From Algoriphagus oliviformis (lineage in GTDB: Bacteria > Bacteroidota > Bacteroidia > Cytophagales > Cyclobacteriaceae): a stretch of DNA of 64,000 nt. A program made the position numbers and the translations under genes. A model generated the notes under the pieces. The model was not told the origin of the DNA and did not search any database. It saw only the letters and a list, made by a program, of their open reading frames with translations. Where the stretch lies: the NCBI RefSeq assembly GCF_017254915.1, contig NZ_JAFKCT010000001.1, forward strand, positions 248,001-312,000, written 5' to 3'. Each line of letters begins with the position of its first letter. Position 1 is the first letter of the stretch. Below, in pieces: positions 8,995 to 17,467 of this stretch.

Positions 8995-9060
8995 GTAATT
9001 ACCCTTTAAATTTAGACAATTTTTGAATAATAATAATATAATGAGGGTAATTACCCTTTA
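8995..9060. promoter_or_regulatory. Repeated palindromic operator upstream of the HTH-ImmA/IrrE gene
   Basis: The 14-mer gtaattacccttta occurs at 8995-9008 and again at 9047-9060. The second copy is part of a perfect gggtaattaccc palindrome (9045-9056). The stretch between them is very AT-rich and would hold the promoter of the leftward gene. Two identical sites about five helical turns apart fit binding by the HTH protein encoded next to them. Confidence 0.6.
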
Positions 9061-9174
9061 TTTTTTACCGAATGTTCTTTTGCGGGGGATGTGTCAATGT
9101 AAAAGCCTGTCAGTTTGTGTCAACACTATTGTTGATCAGGCTGTCAATCTTCATCTTGCCTAAAATACCCGACT

Positions 9175-11058
9175 ATGAGAGCAGACGAGATCAACTTAGA
9201 GCAATTCCACTCCTTCGAAGAATTTTATGAATTTATAGATGCCAATGCATTGAAGCTTGAAAAAAGAAGAGATCTGGCAAATATGTGGGTTAGGTATCGC
9301 GATGCTGCCAGGAATGAAGACGAAAAAGAAAAAGCTCAGTTTGAAATAGACTATCTGCTACATTATCTCCTTGATGGCAAATTATTCCCTCTAATCCATG
9401 GAAAAACGGGAAAAGCGGAGAAAACTTGCAGCTATCCGGATCTTTGTGAGGGAGGTAAAAAGGAGTTTGGTCATTTACTATTTAGAGCAGAAAACTCGAA
9501 AACCCCACTTCTTAAAGCAAAGTTCTACCACATTCTATGGCAATGCCCGTCAGGGTTGCGAAATAGACGTTTTGCGGAAGCAGCGGCAATACATTATGTT
9601 GAGTCCATCGAGCTGTTGTTAGATGAAATAACAGTAAGAGGAAATGAAACCCTACTAAGCTTAATGCAGCAAGATTTCGAAAATCTAGCGGCCATCTGCA
9701 AAGAAGCAAAACTTAATGATGTAGCGATCGACAAGATCTTAAAACAGATTTTAGAAGATCAGAAAAACATTCCTTTTTACGTAAAGGAACAATTAGCCAC
9801 AGTAGTTTTAAAGTACCCGACTTTATTCAGTCAGGATAGCATAGTATTCTGCTACAACGCCTACGAAGACCATTTCTGGAAAGACGAAAGCAGGGCGGAC
9901 CCATTTCTAATAATCCACCATTATGCTCCAAACGCGATCAAATTTGCCCGAAAACTGAAGAAAGACCAGAAGAGGTGGTTTCGCTTGATCGGGGAGTTAC
10001 AGCTAGACCACGTTAAGAAAGAAAATCACAAAAACAGGGACTGGCTTAACTTAAGTGAATTGTTAGGCGCTCGAAATAATTTAAAAAAGGGCGGTGACCA
10101 GTCTCTGTTGAAGGAAGCCGAGGAACTATACGAAGAAATAAGGCCGACTGTAAAACTTGGATCAAGGCCACTTACCATTACCAGAGAACAACACCAAGAA
10201 CTATTTCATTACAGGGATTCAAGAGAAGAACTGGCAAAGAAACTGGTTAAGGAGTCCAATTCTGATTCAATATATGGCAGATTAATTTTAGGAATCGACT
10301 TTCCTAAAGCATCAGCATTTAAAGAGGGGACGAAAGATCTTGTTCCTGACTTTTTCAAAGGAGTTCAAACTGTCTTTTTTGACATAAACGGAAACGCCAT
10401 TACTGGAAGTGACGACTTGGATGGGAAGGTGATGCTAATGAATTTTTATCAAATGGAGTTAGATTTTCAGACAATCCCTTTTTTGTATGAGCTTTTCACT
10501 AAGGGGATTGAATCCGGAAAGTTGACGGCAAAAAATCTCATCGAACATCTGGCTACTAAAACATGGATAGGAAATCCGTACTTTATCCAGGATCAGCAAA
10601 ACAGGGATCGCATTAAAAGTTGGATTTCCTTATTAGCTCCAGGAATCCATGAACTCTTTTCCCAAATTCGAGTCTCCCTGGCAAGCTCTACGTATCAACC
10701 CAGTTACGTTTTAGCTATTGACAGCCTCGTACTCAAGATCGAAGGGCTACTTCGTTTTTTCTTGTACCAATCAGGTCTAAAGACCACAGTCGCAAAAACC
10801 AAGAAAATCGAGGCGATGACCTTAAACCAGATTTTAGAATCAGAGGGTTTTAAGAAGTATTTCGATGAAGATGATCAGCTGTTCTTCGATTACTTATTCG
10901 GAGGCGAAGGCAGCTTGGATATTAGAAACAACGTAGCTCATTGTTTTTATGATGATGAGAATTATCATATAATGACAGGAATACTAATAATCTGTGCTTT
11001 ACTCAGAATATCAAAGTATAATTTTAAGTGGGAGGGAAATGGAAATATCTCAAGATAA
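9175..11058 (+). CDS. HEPN-like protein, DUF4209-type C-terminus
   Basis: 627 aa, all-helical, no membrane segments. The C-terminal region (about 470-620) ends in FFDYLFGGEGSLDIRNNVAHC; Arg584-x4-His589 is the RxxxxH motif of HEPN ribonucleases, and the arrangement resembles DUF4209 proteins. The N-terminal 400 residues look like helical repeats. It stands alone, divergent from the ImmA/IrrE unit across a 186-base gap, and is followed by a helicase remnant on the other strand. HEPN proteins of this kind are common in phage-defence islands as RNA cleavers; the activity here is inferred, and the family name rests on memory of the motif. Confidence 0.6.
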   Translation: MRADEINLEQFHSFEEFYEFIDANALKLEKRRDLANMWVRYRDAARNEDEKEKAQFEIDYLLHYLLDGKLFPLIHGKTGKAEKTCSYPDLCEGGKKEFGHLLFRAENSKTPLLKAKFYHILWQCPSGLRNRRFAEAAAIHYVESIELLLDEITVRGNETLLSLMQQDFENLAAICKEAKLNDVAIDKILKQILEDQKNIPFYVKEQLATVVLKYPTLFSQDSIVFCYNAYEDHFWKDESRADPFLIIHHYAPNAIKFARKLKKDQKRWFRLIGELQLDHVKKENHKNRDWLNLSELLGARNNLKKGGDQSLLKEAEELYEEIRPTVKLGSRPLTITREQHQELFHYRDSREELAKKLVKESNSDSIYGRLILGIDFPKASAFKEGTKDLVPDFFKGVQTVFFDINGNAITGSDDLDGKVMLMNFYQMELDFQTIPFLYELFTKGIESGKLTAKNLIEHLATKTWIGNPYFIQDQQNRDRIKSWISLLAPGIHELFSQIRVSLASSTYQPSYVLAIDSLVLKIEGLLRFFLYQSGLKTTVAKTKKIEAMTLNQILESEGFKKYFDEDDQLFFDYLFGGEGSLDIRNNVAHCFYDDENYHIMTGILIICALLRISKYNFKWEGNGNISR

Positions 11059-11079
11059 TTCTTAAGTAGAAGAAGAAAA

Positions 11080-11333
11080 TCCATTTGAGATTTATACCCC
11101 CTGATTGTTCGGTCATTTTTATCCCGTTTAGAAGGATCCACCATAATTTCCCCATCCCTAACTACCAAATCGTCTCCAATTATTACCCCTACATATTCAA
11201 CTTCCAAACCCTGACAGGTATGGATACATCCTATTTCATTTACCGAAGTAGGCCGGATTACCCAGGCTGAACCATCTTCGGTCAGATTCCATTTCATTCT
11301 GAAATCAAATTCAGGAAATTCGATATCAAATTA
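11080..11333 (-). pseudogene. Remnant of a DUF2075 (Schlafen group 3) helicase
   Basis: The reverse strand encodes FDIEFPEFDFRMKWNL, then WVIRPTSVNEIGCIHTCQGLE, then VGVIIGDDLVV and KRDKNDRTIRGYK. These are the C-terminal signature blocks of DUF2075 DNA/RNA helicase-like proteins. An in-frame TAA lies just upstream (near 11,331), the family's N-terminal ATPase is absent, and the frame runs into the end of the neighbouring gene, so only about 80 residues of a protein normally over 600 aa remain. Confidence 0.75.
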
Positions 11334-11368
11334 ATCAGAATCACCCCGATTGTTCCATGGCCAACCTC

Positions 11369-11596
11369 TCAGCCAAAATGATCCACAACAAACAGGCCCT
11401 TCAGAGACGCGAAAGATCCAAGCAGAAAAAAGCAAAACGAAGCAAAACTGACCAACCGAAAGCCCATTCTGGAAAGAAAGGGCTTTTTCATGTGCGCATC
11501 TTGGATCATCGAGAGTAAAAAACCAGCGCTAAGGAATAAGGCTACAATTAGCAAAGGCTCCAGCATTCTGTTTATAACGGTTTGGCATACTAACAC
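11369..11596 (-). CDS. Possible small membrane protein
   Basis: 75 codons, or 65 from the internal ATG that begins MLEPLLIV. The product has two hydrophobic helices (LEPLLIVALFLSAGFLLSMI and VSFASFCFFLLGSFASLKGLF) separated by a basic loop, a reasonable layout for a two-pass inner-membrane protein. No homologue is recognised and no neighbour explains it. It lies between the helicase remnant and the divergent esterase-like gene, so it could be chance. Confidence 0.3.
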   Translation of the reverse strand: MLVCQTVINRMLEPLLIVALFLSAGFLLSMIQDAHMKKPFLSRMGFRLVSFASFCFFLLGSFASLKGLFVVDHFG

Positions 11597-11721
11597 CTTA
11601 AACTACGAAGATCCACAATAGGGTAAAAGAAAAGGGGTGATTTCTCACTTTCACTTAAAAATTGAAGAAATACGGACTTTTGTCTTAGTTTTAGCCAACG
11701 ATAAACTCAAAAACTTTTAAT

Positions 11722-13020
11722 ATGAAGACAAAAAGCTGGCTTCTGCTTTTCTTTGCTATTGGTTTAGTGTCCTGGCTGTGTTACAGATTTTTCATAGTTG
11801 ATTTTTTGTATCCCTATGACAAGAACTTCAAGGATTTCGTACTTACAAACACTAGGCCCATAGAGAATATTGATCCGAAGAGTTCAAACTATGAGGGATA
11901 TGAAGAAATAGCTGCGGCCATAGGCGATTCCAAGGTGGTTTTCTTAGGTGAGCAAGACCATGGCGATGCCCCTACATTTTTGGCAAAAACGAAAATCATC
12001 AAATACCTGCATGAAAAAATGGGTTTCGATGTGCTTGTGTTTGAAAGCAATTTTCTGGGACTTAATCGGGCATTGGCAAATCACGACGACTTGAGTTTTT
12101 CCTCTGATCCGGAATACAAGAAATTCATTTCCCCTATTTGGACGAATTGCACGGAATGTAGCGAGCTATTCAGCTATGTAGATTCAAGTCAGTTAACAGA
12201 ACGTCCAATTTTCGTTTCTGGAATGGATTCGAGACTATTTTATTCGAATGAAGGGAAATTCCCTATTGCCCAACTGATTGAGATCCTGGACAGCGCAACT
12301 ATATTTGATGATTCCTCGGAGAAAGAAAATATCACCAAATCTCTCGAAGTATTGATCAGGGACGAATACGAGGCTAGTCTTTCTACCGCCAAGATCGATT
12401 CTCTGTACAATTTTTTCGATAAGGCAGAAAAGAGATTGAAACCGAAGTCATTTTTAGCCCAATCACTTCGAAGTTTGAGGGGATTTACACTTAATGCATT
12501 GGACACAGCGGAAAGCAACAATGCAAGGGATATCCAGATGAGTGACAACTTCTTATGGCTAAAGAATGAAGTATTTTCAGATAAAAAAATAATTGTTTGG
12601 GCAAGTAGTTCACACCTGTTCAAGGGTTACAGGGATTTGCCCTACCATATAGGAAGAGACAATGACTCCATCAATACAGGAACATTGATAGCGGACCGTA
12701 TTTCGGATGAACTTTATGTTCTAGGATTTACATCCAATAGAGGAAAAGCGGGAAGGCTTTATAATCCAAAATATGAACTTGTTAAGCCGGTTAAGAACAG
12801 TTTTGAGGCTTTTGTTGAGGAAACCGGAGCTGAATATGCCTTTACCAATTTTAAGGATTACGAGTTACAATCAAGCAAAAAATCCACATTTTGGATGAAT
12901 GGTATAGCTCATTCTCCAAATAAATTTGACTGGACAGAAATGTTTGATGGAATATTTTACATTGAGGAAATGTACCCTTGTTCAGATGTGCTGAACATTG
13001 ACAAATTTGCTCTTGATTGA
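11722..13020 (+). CDS. Erythromycin-esterase-like hydrolase, membrane anchored
   Basis: 432 aa. An N-terminal hydrophobic helix (residues 4-24) suggests anchoring to the membrane. The domain begins with VVFLGEQDHGD (about 73-82), the GE-x-x-HG block of the erythromycin esterase/EreA family. A later SDNFLWLKNE segment and IIVWASSSHLFKG match the second conserved block, in which the histidine is catalytic. Family members hydrolyse macrolide lactones or, more widely, unknown ester or succinoglycan-type substrates; resistance cannot be inferred. No operon partners. Codon use is AT-rich like the rest of the accessory region. Confidence 0.8.
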   Translation: MKTKSWLLLFFAIGLVSWLCYRFFIVDFLYPYDKNFKDFVLTNTRPIENIDPKSSNYEGYEEIAAAIGDSKVVFLGEQDHGDAPTFLAKTKIIKYLHEKMGFDVLVFESNFLGLNRALANHDDLSFSSDPEYKKFISPIWTNCTECSELFSYVDSSQLTERPIFVSGMDSRLFYSNEGKFPIAQLIEILDSATIFDDSSEKENITKSLEVLIRDEYEASLSTAKIDSLYNFFDKAEKRLKPKSFLAQSLRSLRGFTLNALDTAESNNARDIQMSDNFLWLKNEVFSDKKIIVWASSSHLFKGYRDLPYHIGRDNDSINTGTLIADRISDELYVLGFTSNRGKAGRLYNPKYELVKPVKNSFEAFVEETGAEYAFTNFKDYELQSSKKSTFWMNGIAHSPNKFDWTEMFDGIFYIEEMYPCSDVLNIDKFALD

Positions 13021-13040
13021 TCTTGGAAGGTCGATCATTC

Positions 13041-13268
13041 ATGAATAACCTAAAAATGAATCTATTGGCAGACAAAGTCGATTCCGAAATTGAGCAAATC
13101 CATAGGGACATAGGGATGAAATCCATCTATTTCACCGAAGAGCTTATTAACGAAATTACAGACTATTTGTCGGGTCTCTAGGGACAACTTGAAACAAAAG
13201 ACTCCAATAATCCAATTCCTGAACTGAATGAGTACATCCTCCTTCAATCTAAGAATTGGGTCTTTTGA
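13041..13268 (+). pseudogene. Decayed frame with in-frame TAG
   Basis: An ATG at 13041 opens 46 codons (LLADKVDSEIEQIHRDIGMK, then an amphipathic helix) that stop at TAG 13179-13181. The same frame then continues for 28 more plausible codons to TGA at 13268. The composition looks protein-like on both sides, suggesting a broken gene, but no family is recognised. The rest of the gap to 13,547 shows nothing clear. Confidence 0.3.
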
Positions 13269-13547
13269 TCGACAAAATGAGAAAGGAGATTGGATTGGAG
13301 GAGATGAACAAGAAGCTCTTAGAAAGAATGGAAAAAGGGAAATTCCGATACATCCGCTGAGTCTTCTTTCTGGCCTGGCTCCGTCTCCCCCCCCTCTTCG
13401 TCTCAAGCGAATAACCGATAGAGGCTCCCCCGCCTTTGATCTCAAGCTCCTTAAGAATATTTTAATTGTGAACACAGCGTGTGCACAATCTCTGGCCCTT
13501 TTGGAGATTTTGAAAAGGAGTACTCAGATACGCTTGAGTATTCAAAC

Positions 13548-14108
13548 TCACATGATCCACTCACAGCCATAATCTTTCTTCTGAAGCTGTTTATTGACTT
13601 TATTCAAGTCAAACTTCTCGGGATGATAGCTGCGGCCAAGCCAAACCTTAAATTCCCTATATTCCTCATGACCAGGATCTTTGAGTATTTCAAGCATTCG
13701 ATGAAATCCAAATACCCCACCACAGTCTTCCGGAGGACTGCTACGCTCCCCTTCGATGCATTGGGTTATGAAGGCATCGCTATCTAACTGGATTATTTTT
13801 TCCAATGTTAGGGTGCGAACCCAGCCGTCACCCAAATCATATTCATACCGAATAGCTGATCCCACCTGATTCAAGATATCTTCAAGTTTCACTTTCCGTG
13901 AATCCTGAGCCTCTTCAACTTCAAATTCAAGGGGTGCATAGGTGGCCCGGCCAACCTCAAAAAGGTGAAGGTGGGAATTAGTCCATCCCATGATGGTCTG
14001 AAGGATGCGATGAAAGTCATCCAGTCTGACATTGGAAGTGGTCAATATCCTTCTCCAAATGATCGGTTCTGTTTCATCCAATTGAACATGTAACTGATAT
14101 ACATTCAT
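13548..14108 (-). CDS. Plasmid pRiA4b ORF-3-like protein
   Basis: 186 aa. The sequence follows the pRiA4b ORF-3 family throughout: YQLHVQLDETEPIIWRRI at the start, FHRILQTIMGWTNSHLHLFEV, then YEYDLGDGWVRTLTLEKI, CIEGERSSPPEDCGGVFGF and a C-terminal FDLNKVNKQL. Both strands and the CxxGxxxxPPEDCGG loop are intact, so the gene looks whole. Its molecular function is not established; members are frequent on plasmids and in mobile regions. It stands alone among dispersed repeats. Confidence 0.9.
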   Translation of the reverse strand: MNVYQLHVQLDETEPIIWRRILTTSNVRLDDFHRILQTIMGWTNSHLHLFEVGRATYAPLEFEVEEAQDSRKVKLEDILNQVGSAIRYEYDLGDGWVRTLTLEKIIQLDSDAFITQCIEGERSSPPEDCGGVFGFHRMLEILKDPGHEEYREFKVWLGRSYHPEKFDLNKVNKQLQKKDYGCEWIM

Positions 14109-14892
14109 GAGGTTAGGGTTTGTTTTCAGGGGTTGGACTTGATCATTTTCAGCTACTGTTATAGCCTATAAAATCATCAATCGTCTAATAACCATTCGGG
14201 AAAGGCATCCCAAAATAAGGTCAATCTGTGTTACAAACCACTTACTATAGGAATTTGAGATTCTTAGATCCCATCTGGGAGTAGTCAAATTATCGTTTCG
14301 ACTGGGTGGGATTTGTCAACCCTGCAAGCTGGCCCAAGGCTAAAATCTTTTTCAAAAAGATTTCTCAACGCCATGTCCTACCCTGATATCAAAACCTTTT
14401 TGCAATTGGCTTTCCTACCTCACCCCTCTCCCGATACGCTTCGCTCATCGGGACAGGCTCTCGAGGATAAGGAGCTTGAGTAGTGATAGACTCAGAGTTA
14501 CCGATACCCCTGTCTGGGTGTAGTCAAATTATAATTGGAACTGGGTGGAATTTGCAATTCCACCCTTATATCCATACCAATTTGCAATTGGCCTCTTATC
14601 CTATCCCGCATGCTGCCAGCAATAACTACTTCCTGCCGATGCTTTTCGGGACCGGGGAACGCTCCTTTCTCTACCTCACCTCTCTTATAAGAGAGGACGA
14701 CCGAGCAGTACAAAAACGTAAGGCTAGTAATCCAAAGGGGCTTTTCCCACAATCGATTTAGCTGATTATCAAAATCTTCGTTTTGCTAAGAAAGGGAATT
14801 TTGGTAAAGAAAAAATACCGGGTAGTGGGTATTTTTAGGGTGAAAGAGTTAATATCTAGTGAAAATTAAAGAGTTTGAATACTTTCTGCCGA
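14109..14892. repeat. Gap carrying two composite dispersed repeats
   Basis: Two related composite units occur at about 14276-14485 and 14505-14710. Each begins with a gtagtcaaattat block, continues with actgggtgg(g/a)atttg, and ends in a CTC-rich segment with an inverted repeat (cccgatacgcttcgctcatcggg in the first). The middle block ggcccaaggctaaaatcttt (14331 onward) recurs at 16335. No gene is evident. Confidence 0.6.
14811..14847. repeat. Dispersed hairpin repeat, copy B
   Basis: aaaaataccggg / gggtattttt inverted repeat followed by agggtgaaagag, matching copy A at 6148 in both the stem and the downstream flank. It lies 46 bases beyond the 3' end of the small Ala/Lys-rich gene and could serve as its terminator. 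Confidence 0.55.
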
Positions 14893-15036
14893 TTATTTCT
14901 TCTTCTTTTTATCAGGAGTCTGAGCTAAAGCCGACCCAGCGGCTGTTTTAGCGTCCTTGGTGGATTTTGTATCCTTTAAAACTTTCGACGCCGCAGTAGC
15001 AGCCTTTTTGGATGTTTGTTCATTTTTCTTTGCCAT
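14893..15036 (-). CDS. Small Ala/Lys-rich basic protein
   Basis: 47 aa: begins MAKKNEQTSKKAATAASKVL, continues with an STKDAKTAAGSALAQ helix and ends in a run of five lysines. The AASKVL / K-x-AAGSAL pattern is that of a widespread family of very small, conserved, uncharacterised bacterial proteins. The composition (Lys, Ala, Ser, no aromatic residues) is histone-tail-like, so nucleic-acid binding is possible. The ATG at 15036 is the only start. Copies of a dispersed hairpin lie on both sides. Confidence 0.6.
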   Translation of the reverse strand: MAKKNEQTSKKAATAASKVLKDTKSTKDAKTAAGSALAQTPDKKKKK

Positions 15037-15382
15037 GACCTATGGAATAATTGGATATTCTAAAGAAAAACAAAAACTAAGACATAAAAAATACCATGTA
15101 CAGGGTATTTTTCGATTTGAAATGGAGAAAAGTGAAAGAGAAAGTTTTTTTTTGGGGGGTTGGTGGAAATTTGGTCTGGCATGGAATCTCGGGAATCGGC
15201 CATTCTCAGGTTCCTTATTGATCATGATGCGCGATTGAGAAATTGAACCGGATGATTGGATTCTTGAACCTGGATATTCCTTTTGACATTTCTCTAGTTG
15301 AATCTCCCGTTACCTTTTATTAACTTAATACATCATTTCTAAACGACAGGATTAGATTTTTGGAAACCAGAAAGGTATCGGC
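15037..15382. other. Gap with one hairpin repeat, otherwise empty
   Basis: 346 bases. Apart from hairpin copy C (15085-15112) I see no gene. The last 60 bases upstream of 15383 are AT-rich and presumably carry the promoter of the exonuclease-like gene. Confidence 0.5.
15085..15112. repeat. Dispersed hairpin repeat, copy C
   Basis: aaaaaatacc / gggtattttt inverted repeat with centre atgtaca, close to the cagtaca centre of copy A. The upstream flank aaaaactaag also matches copy A (actaaggga), and a purine-rich gaaa stretch follows. Confidence 0.55.
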
Positions 15383-16183
15383 ATGATTTGGTTTGATGGT
15401 TTATTTGACAGAGAAAAGGCACCTACTTTTTCGCCTTTGGGAACATCCCCAGGCATGGAAAATGAGTATTGGTTTTTCAAAACTATTGAGGGCGCCCGGC
15501 CTGCGTACCTCAAATCATATTTATCCTATTACAGGGAAAAGGGTATCACGTTTAAACCTCAGTATTTGAAGGCTATCGAGCGCCAAATAAGAAAGGGGGA
15601 TTTTGAAAACCCCCACAAATTTCCGGATTACTTTGACGGGGAGTTTGATTTCATCAGTATGGCTTTTCAATTTGTCAATTCACCCCCGGAAATCGTCTGC
15701 AATGTGGGATTGGCTTTTGTGAAAAATGGAGAGCTCGTCCATTGGACTAACTACTACATTCTTCCCCCCGATGAGGAAGATGCGTTGCTTTTGCCAAAAG
15801 GCCGTGAGGTGAGACCTCATGAAATAGTAACTGTTCAAAACTTTAGAAGACTTTGGGATTCTACGCTATCAGATATCTGCAATAACAATCTACTGGTAAT
15901 CTATGATTCGGTAGTAGAACTGGGTATTCTTAAGACCTTATTTCTAAATTACGGGATAGAAAGTTTCAGCATTTGGTATACTGATGTCCTAGGCCTGCTT
16001 GAATTATCCGGGAATTATGAAAAATATGCTCAGTTAGGCCGGGAATGCGGGTTTAAAGTGAATCTTGGAGACAACGTGTGTGAAGATGCGGTGACCTGTG
16101 CGAATGTTTTCCATGAGCTTTCCAAAGGATATCCAAACTATCGAAATCATGTCCGCCACTTGAATCCGGGTAATTATCAATAG
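15383..16183 (+). CDS. Degenerate DEDD-exonuclease-like protein
   Basis: 266 aa. From residue 86 it follows the RNase T/DNA polymerase III epsilon fold: FDFISMAFQFVN, then IVCNVGLAFVKNGELV, a LLVIYDSVVELGILKTLFLNYGI block, and VCEDAVTCANVF at the end. The first motif, normally D-x-E, reads MAFQ, so both metal-binding acids are lost. The second-block acid is uncertain, and only the last Asp (residue 235) is clearly kept. The first 85 residues form an added helical domain I do not recognise. Probably a catalytically dead binding protein; the fold assignment is by pattern only. Confidence 0.5.
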   Translation: MIWFDGLFDREKAPTFSPLGTSPGMENEYWFFKTIEGARPAYLKSYLSYYREKGITFKPQYLKAIERQIRKGDFENPHKFPDYFDGEFDFISMAFQFVNSPPEIVCNVGLAFVKNGELVHWTNYYILPPDEEDALLLPKGREVRPHEIVTVQNFRRLWDSTLSDICNNNLLVIYDSVVELGILKTLFLNYGIESFSIWYTDVLGLLELSGNYEKYAQLGRECGFKVNLGDNVCEDAVTCANVFHELSKGYPNYRNHVRHLNPGNYQ

Positions 16184-17467
16184 GAATTCCATTCGATACT
16201 AATCCTGTCTGGAATAGCGATCGGGACATTTTTCACAGCGATTGGAAACGAGCTTACTCCTCTAGGCGTAGTATCTTCTCTTAACCTCAGAAGTTCCTCT
16301 TGAGGTTGGGTGAAGTTTGGCCACCCCGCGTCTTGGCCCAAGGCTAAAATCTTTTACAAAAAGATTTTTTGACGCCTTGTCCTACCCTAATATCAAAACC
16401 ATCCCGTACAGTTGTCGGGATCAATTGGTGTGTAATGAATAACCTCCGCATCAAAACCGCTACCGGGATGCACATAATTACAGGGAGTTTGGGAGTGTGG
16501 TCTTTGCCAATCCTACCGGAATGTCCGTCGAGACGGCCACTGCCCTACTTCGGGGAAAGTTGAAAAGTCAGAAAGCTAAGTGAGAAAGCTGAAAGGTTGG
16601 GAAGCCTGGAAGTAGGAAGTTTGGAGGTGTAAAGTTTGCAGTGGCAGTAGGCAGTTCGTAAAGTCTGAAAGCTTAAGCGGCTACATGTCCGGCCCTTTGA
16701 TCCAGCCGTGGATCATGAGTGGCGTGAATTTGAGGAACTTAAGTTGACTGATGAAGCGGAAACCGCTGGACGGGAAATTGTGGAGTTTTTGGAAGGGGTG
16801 GTGAAGGGGTATGAGGTGAGAAATTGGAATTGGAATTGGTTTGCGAATTCAGTATTCAACGTTCCGGCTGGAAAAGTTTTGTTAATTTCATTTTTCTTGT
16901 TCTTTTTCTCCCGATACGCTGCGCTGCTCGGGACAGGCTCTCGCTAGATTAGCCCGCCGCGGCGGGTTAATCTTTAACGCTCGGTCCTCACCGCACGAGG
17001 CCGGACGCTGGCCCGCTGGCAAATCCTCCCACCGCGCCAGACACAACGGGACACTACCGATTCAGTGGTTTTACTTTTTGTTGAGGTTTTAGCTCTCAGA
17101 TGCGTTATGAAGTGGGTGGTTTGTGAAACCTGAGGCAGCTCAAATGGACATGGGTAGTCAACTGTAAAGGCTTCTTTGCTAAATCCGTCCGCGTCCCTTG
17201 GCAAGAGCTTAATTTTGTTTGTTTATAAATAAGTCGAACGGAATATTTTGTCACTAGTTGGTGCATTCGACTCCGTTAGATGGCTTACACCAGCCTGTCC
17301 ACCGAGCCAAGCTGTAAGCTCTCCTTCAGACCAGCGCGACCCTAAACGAATTCGCAGAAATAGTTCTCGACGCTTCGTACCCTTTTCCCAAAGAAGAGTG
17401 AGCTCCTAGGTGGTATCAAATTGGAAAATGATATTACCCGCCTCAACGAATTCTTCTCTTCGAATCC
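16184..17467. other. Long gene-poor gap at the accessory/core junction
   Basis: 1,284 bases without a gene I can support. It contains the shared block ggcccaaggctaaaatcttt (16335 on), followed by a gacgcc-tgtcctaccct stretch also at 14371. A run of short gaaagctgaaagttggaag-like direct repeats lies near 16560-16670, and another cccgatacgc inverted repeat with aggctctcg near 16910. A 79-codon frame at 16708 is not convincing. The part from about 16,950 is GC-richer and unrecognised. The change in base composition near 17,460 marks the edge of the accessory region. Confidence 0.5.
16335..16400. repeat. Second copy of the ggcccaaggc block
   Basis: About 65 bases nearly identical to 14331-14395: ggcccaaggctaaaatcttt, then an aaaaagattt stretch, gacgcc, tgtcctaccct and atatcaaaacc. 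In both copies a gggtg-atttg-like segment lies just upstream, so the composite unit moves or is copied as a whole. Confidence 0.65.

Noticed and set aside
16708..16947. 79-codon frame in the junction gap
   Set aside because: Its C-terminal half lies in the repeat-like cccgatacgctgcgct block and it matches no family I know.
16950..17460. rRNA or insertion-sequence fragment in the GC-richer end of the junction gap
   Set aside because: I recognise no rRNA signature, terminal inverted repeats or transposase motif there.
14109..17467. CRISPR array
   Set aside because: The repeats are few, irregularly spaced and unequal; no uniform spacers and no cas genes are present.
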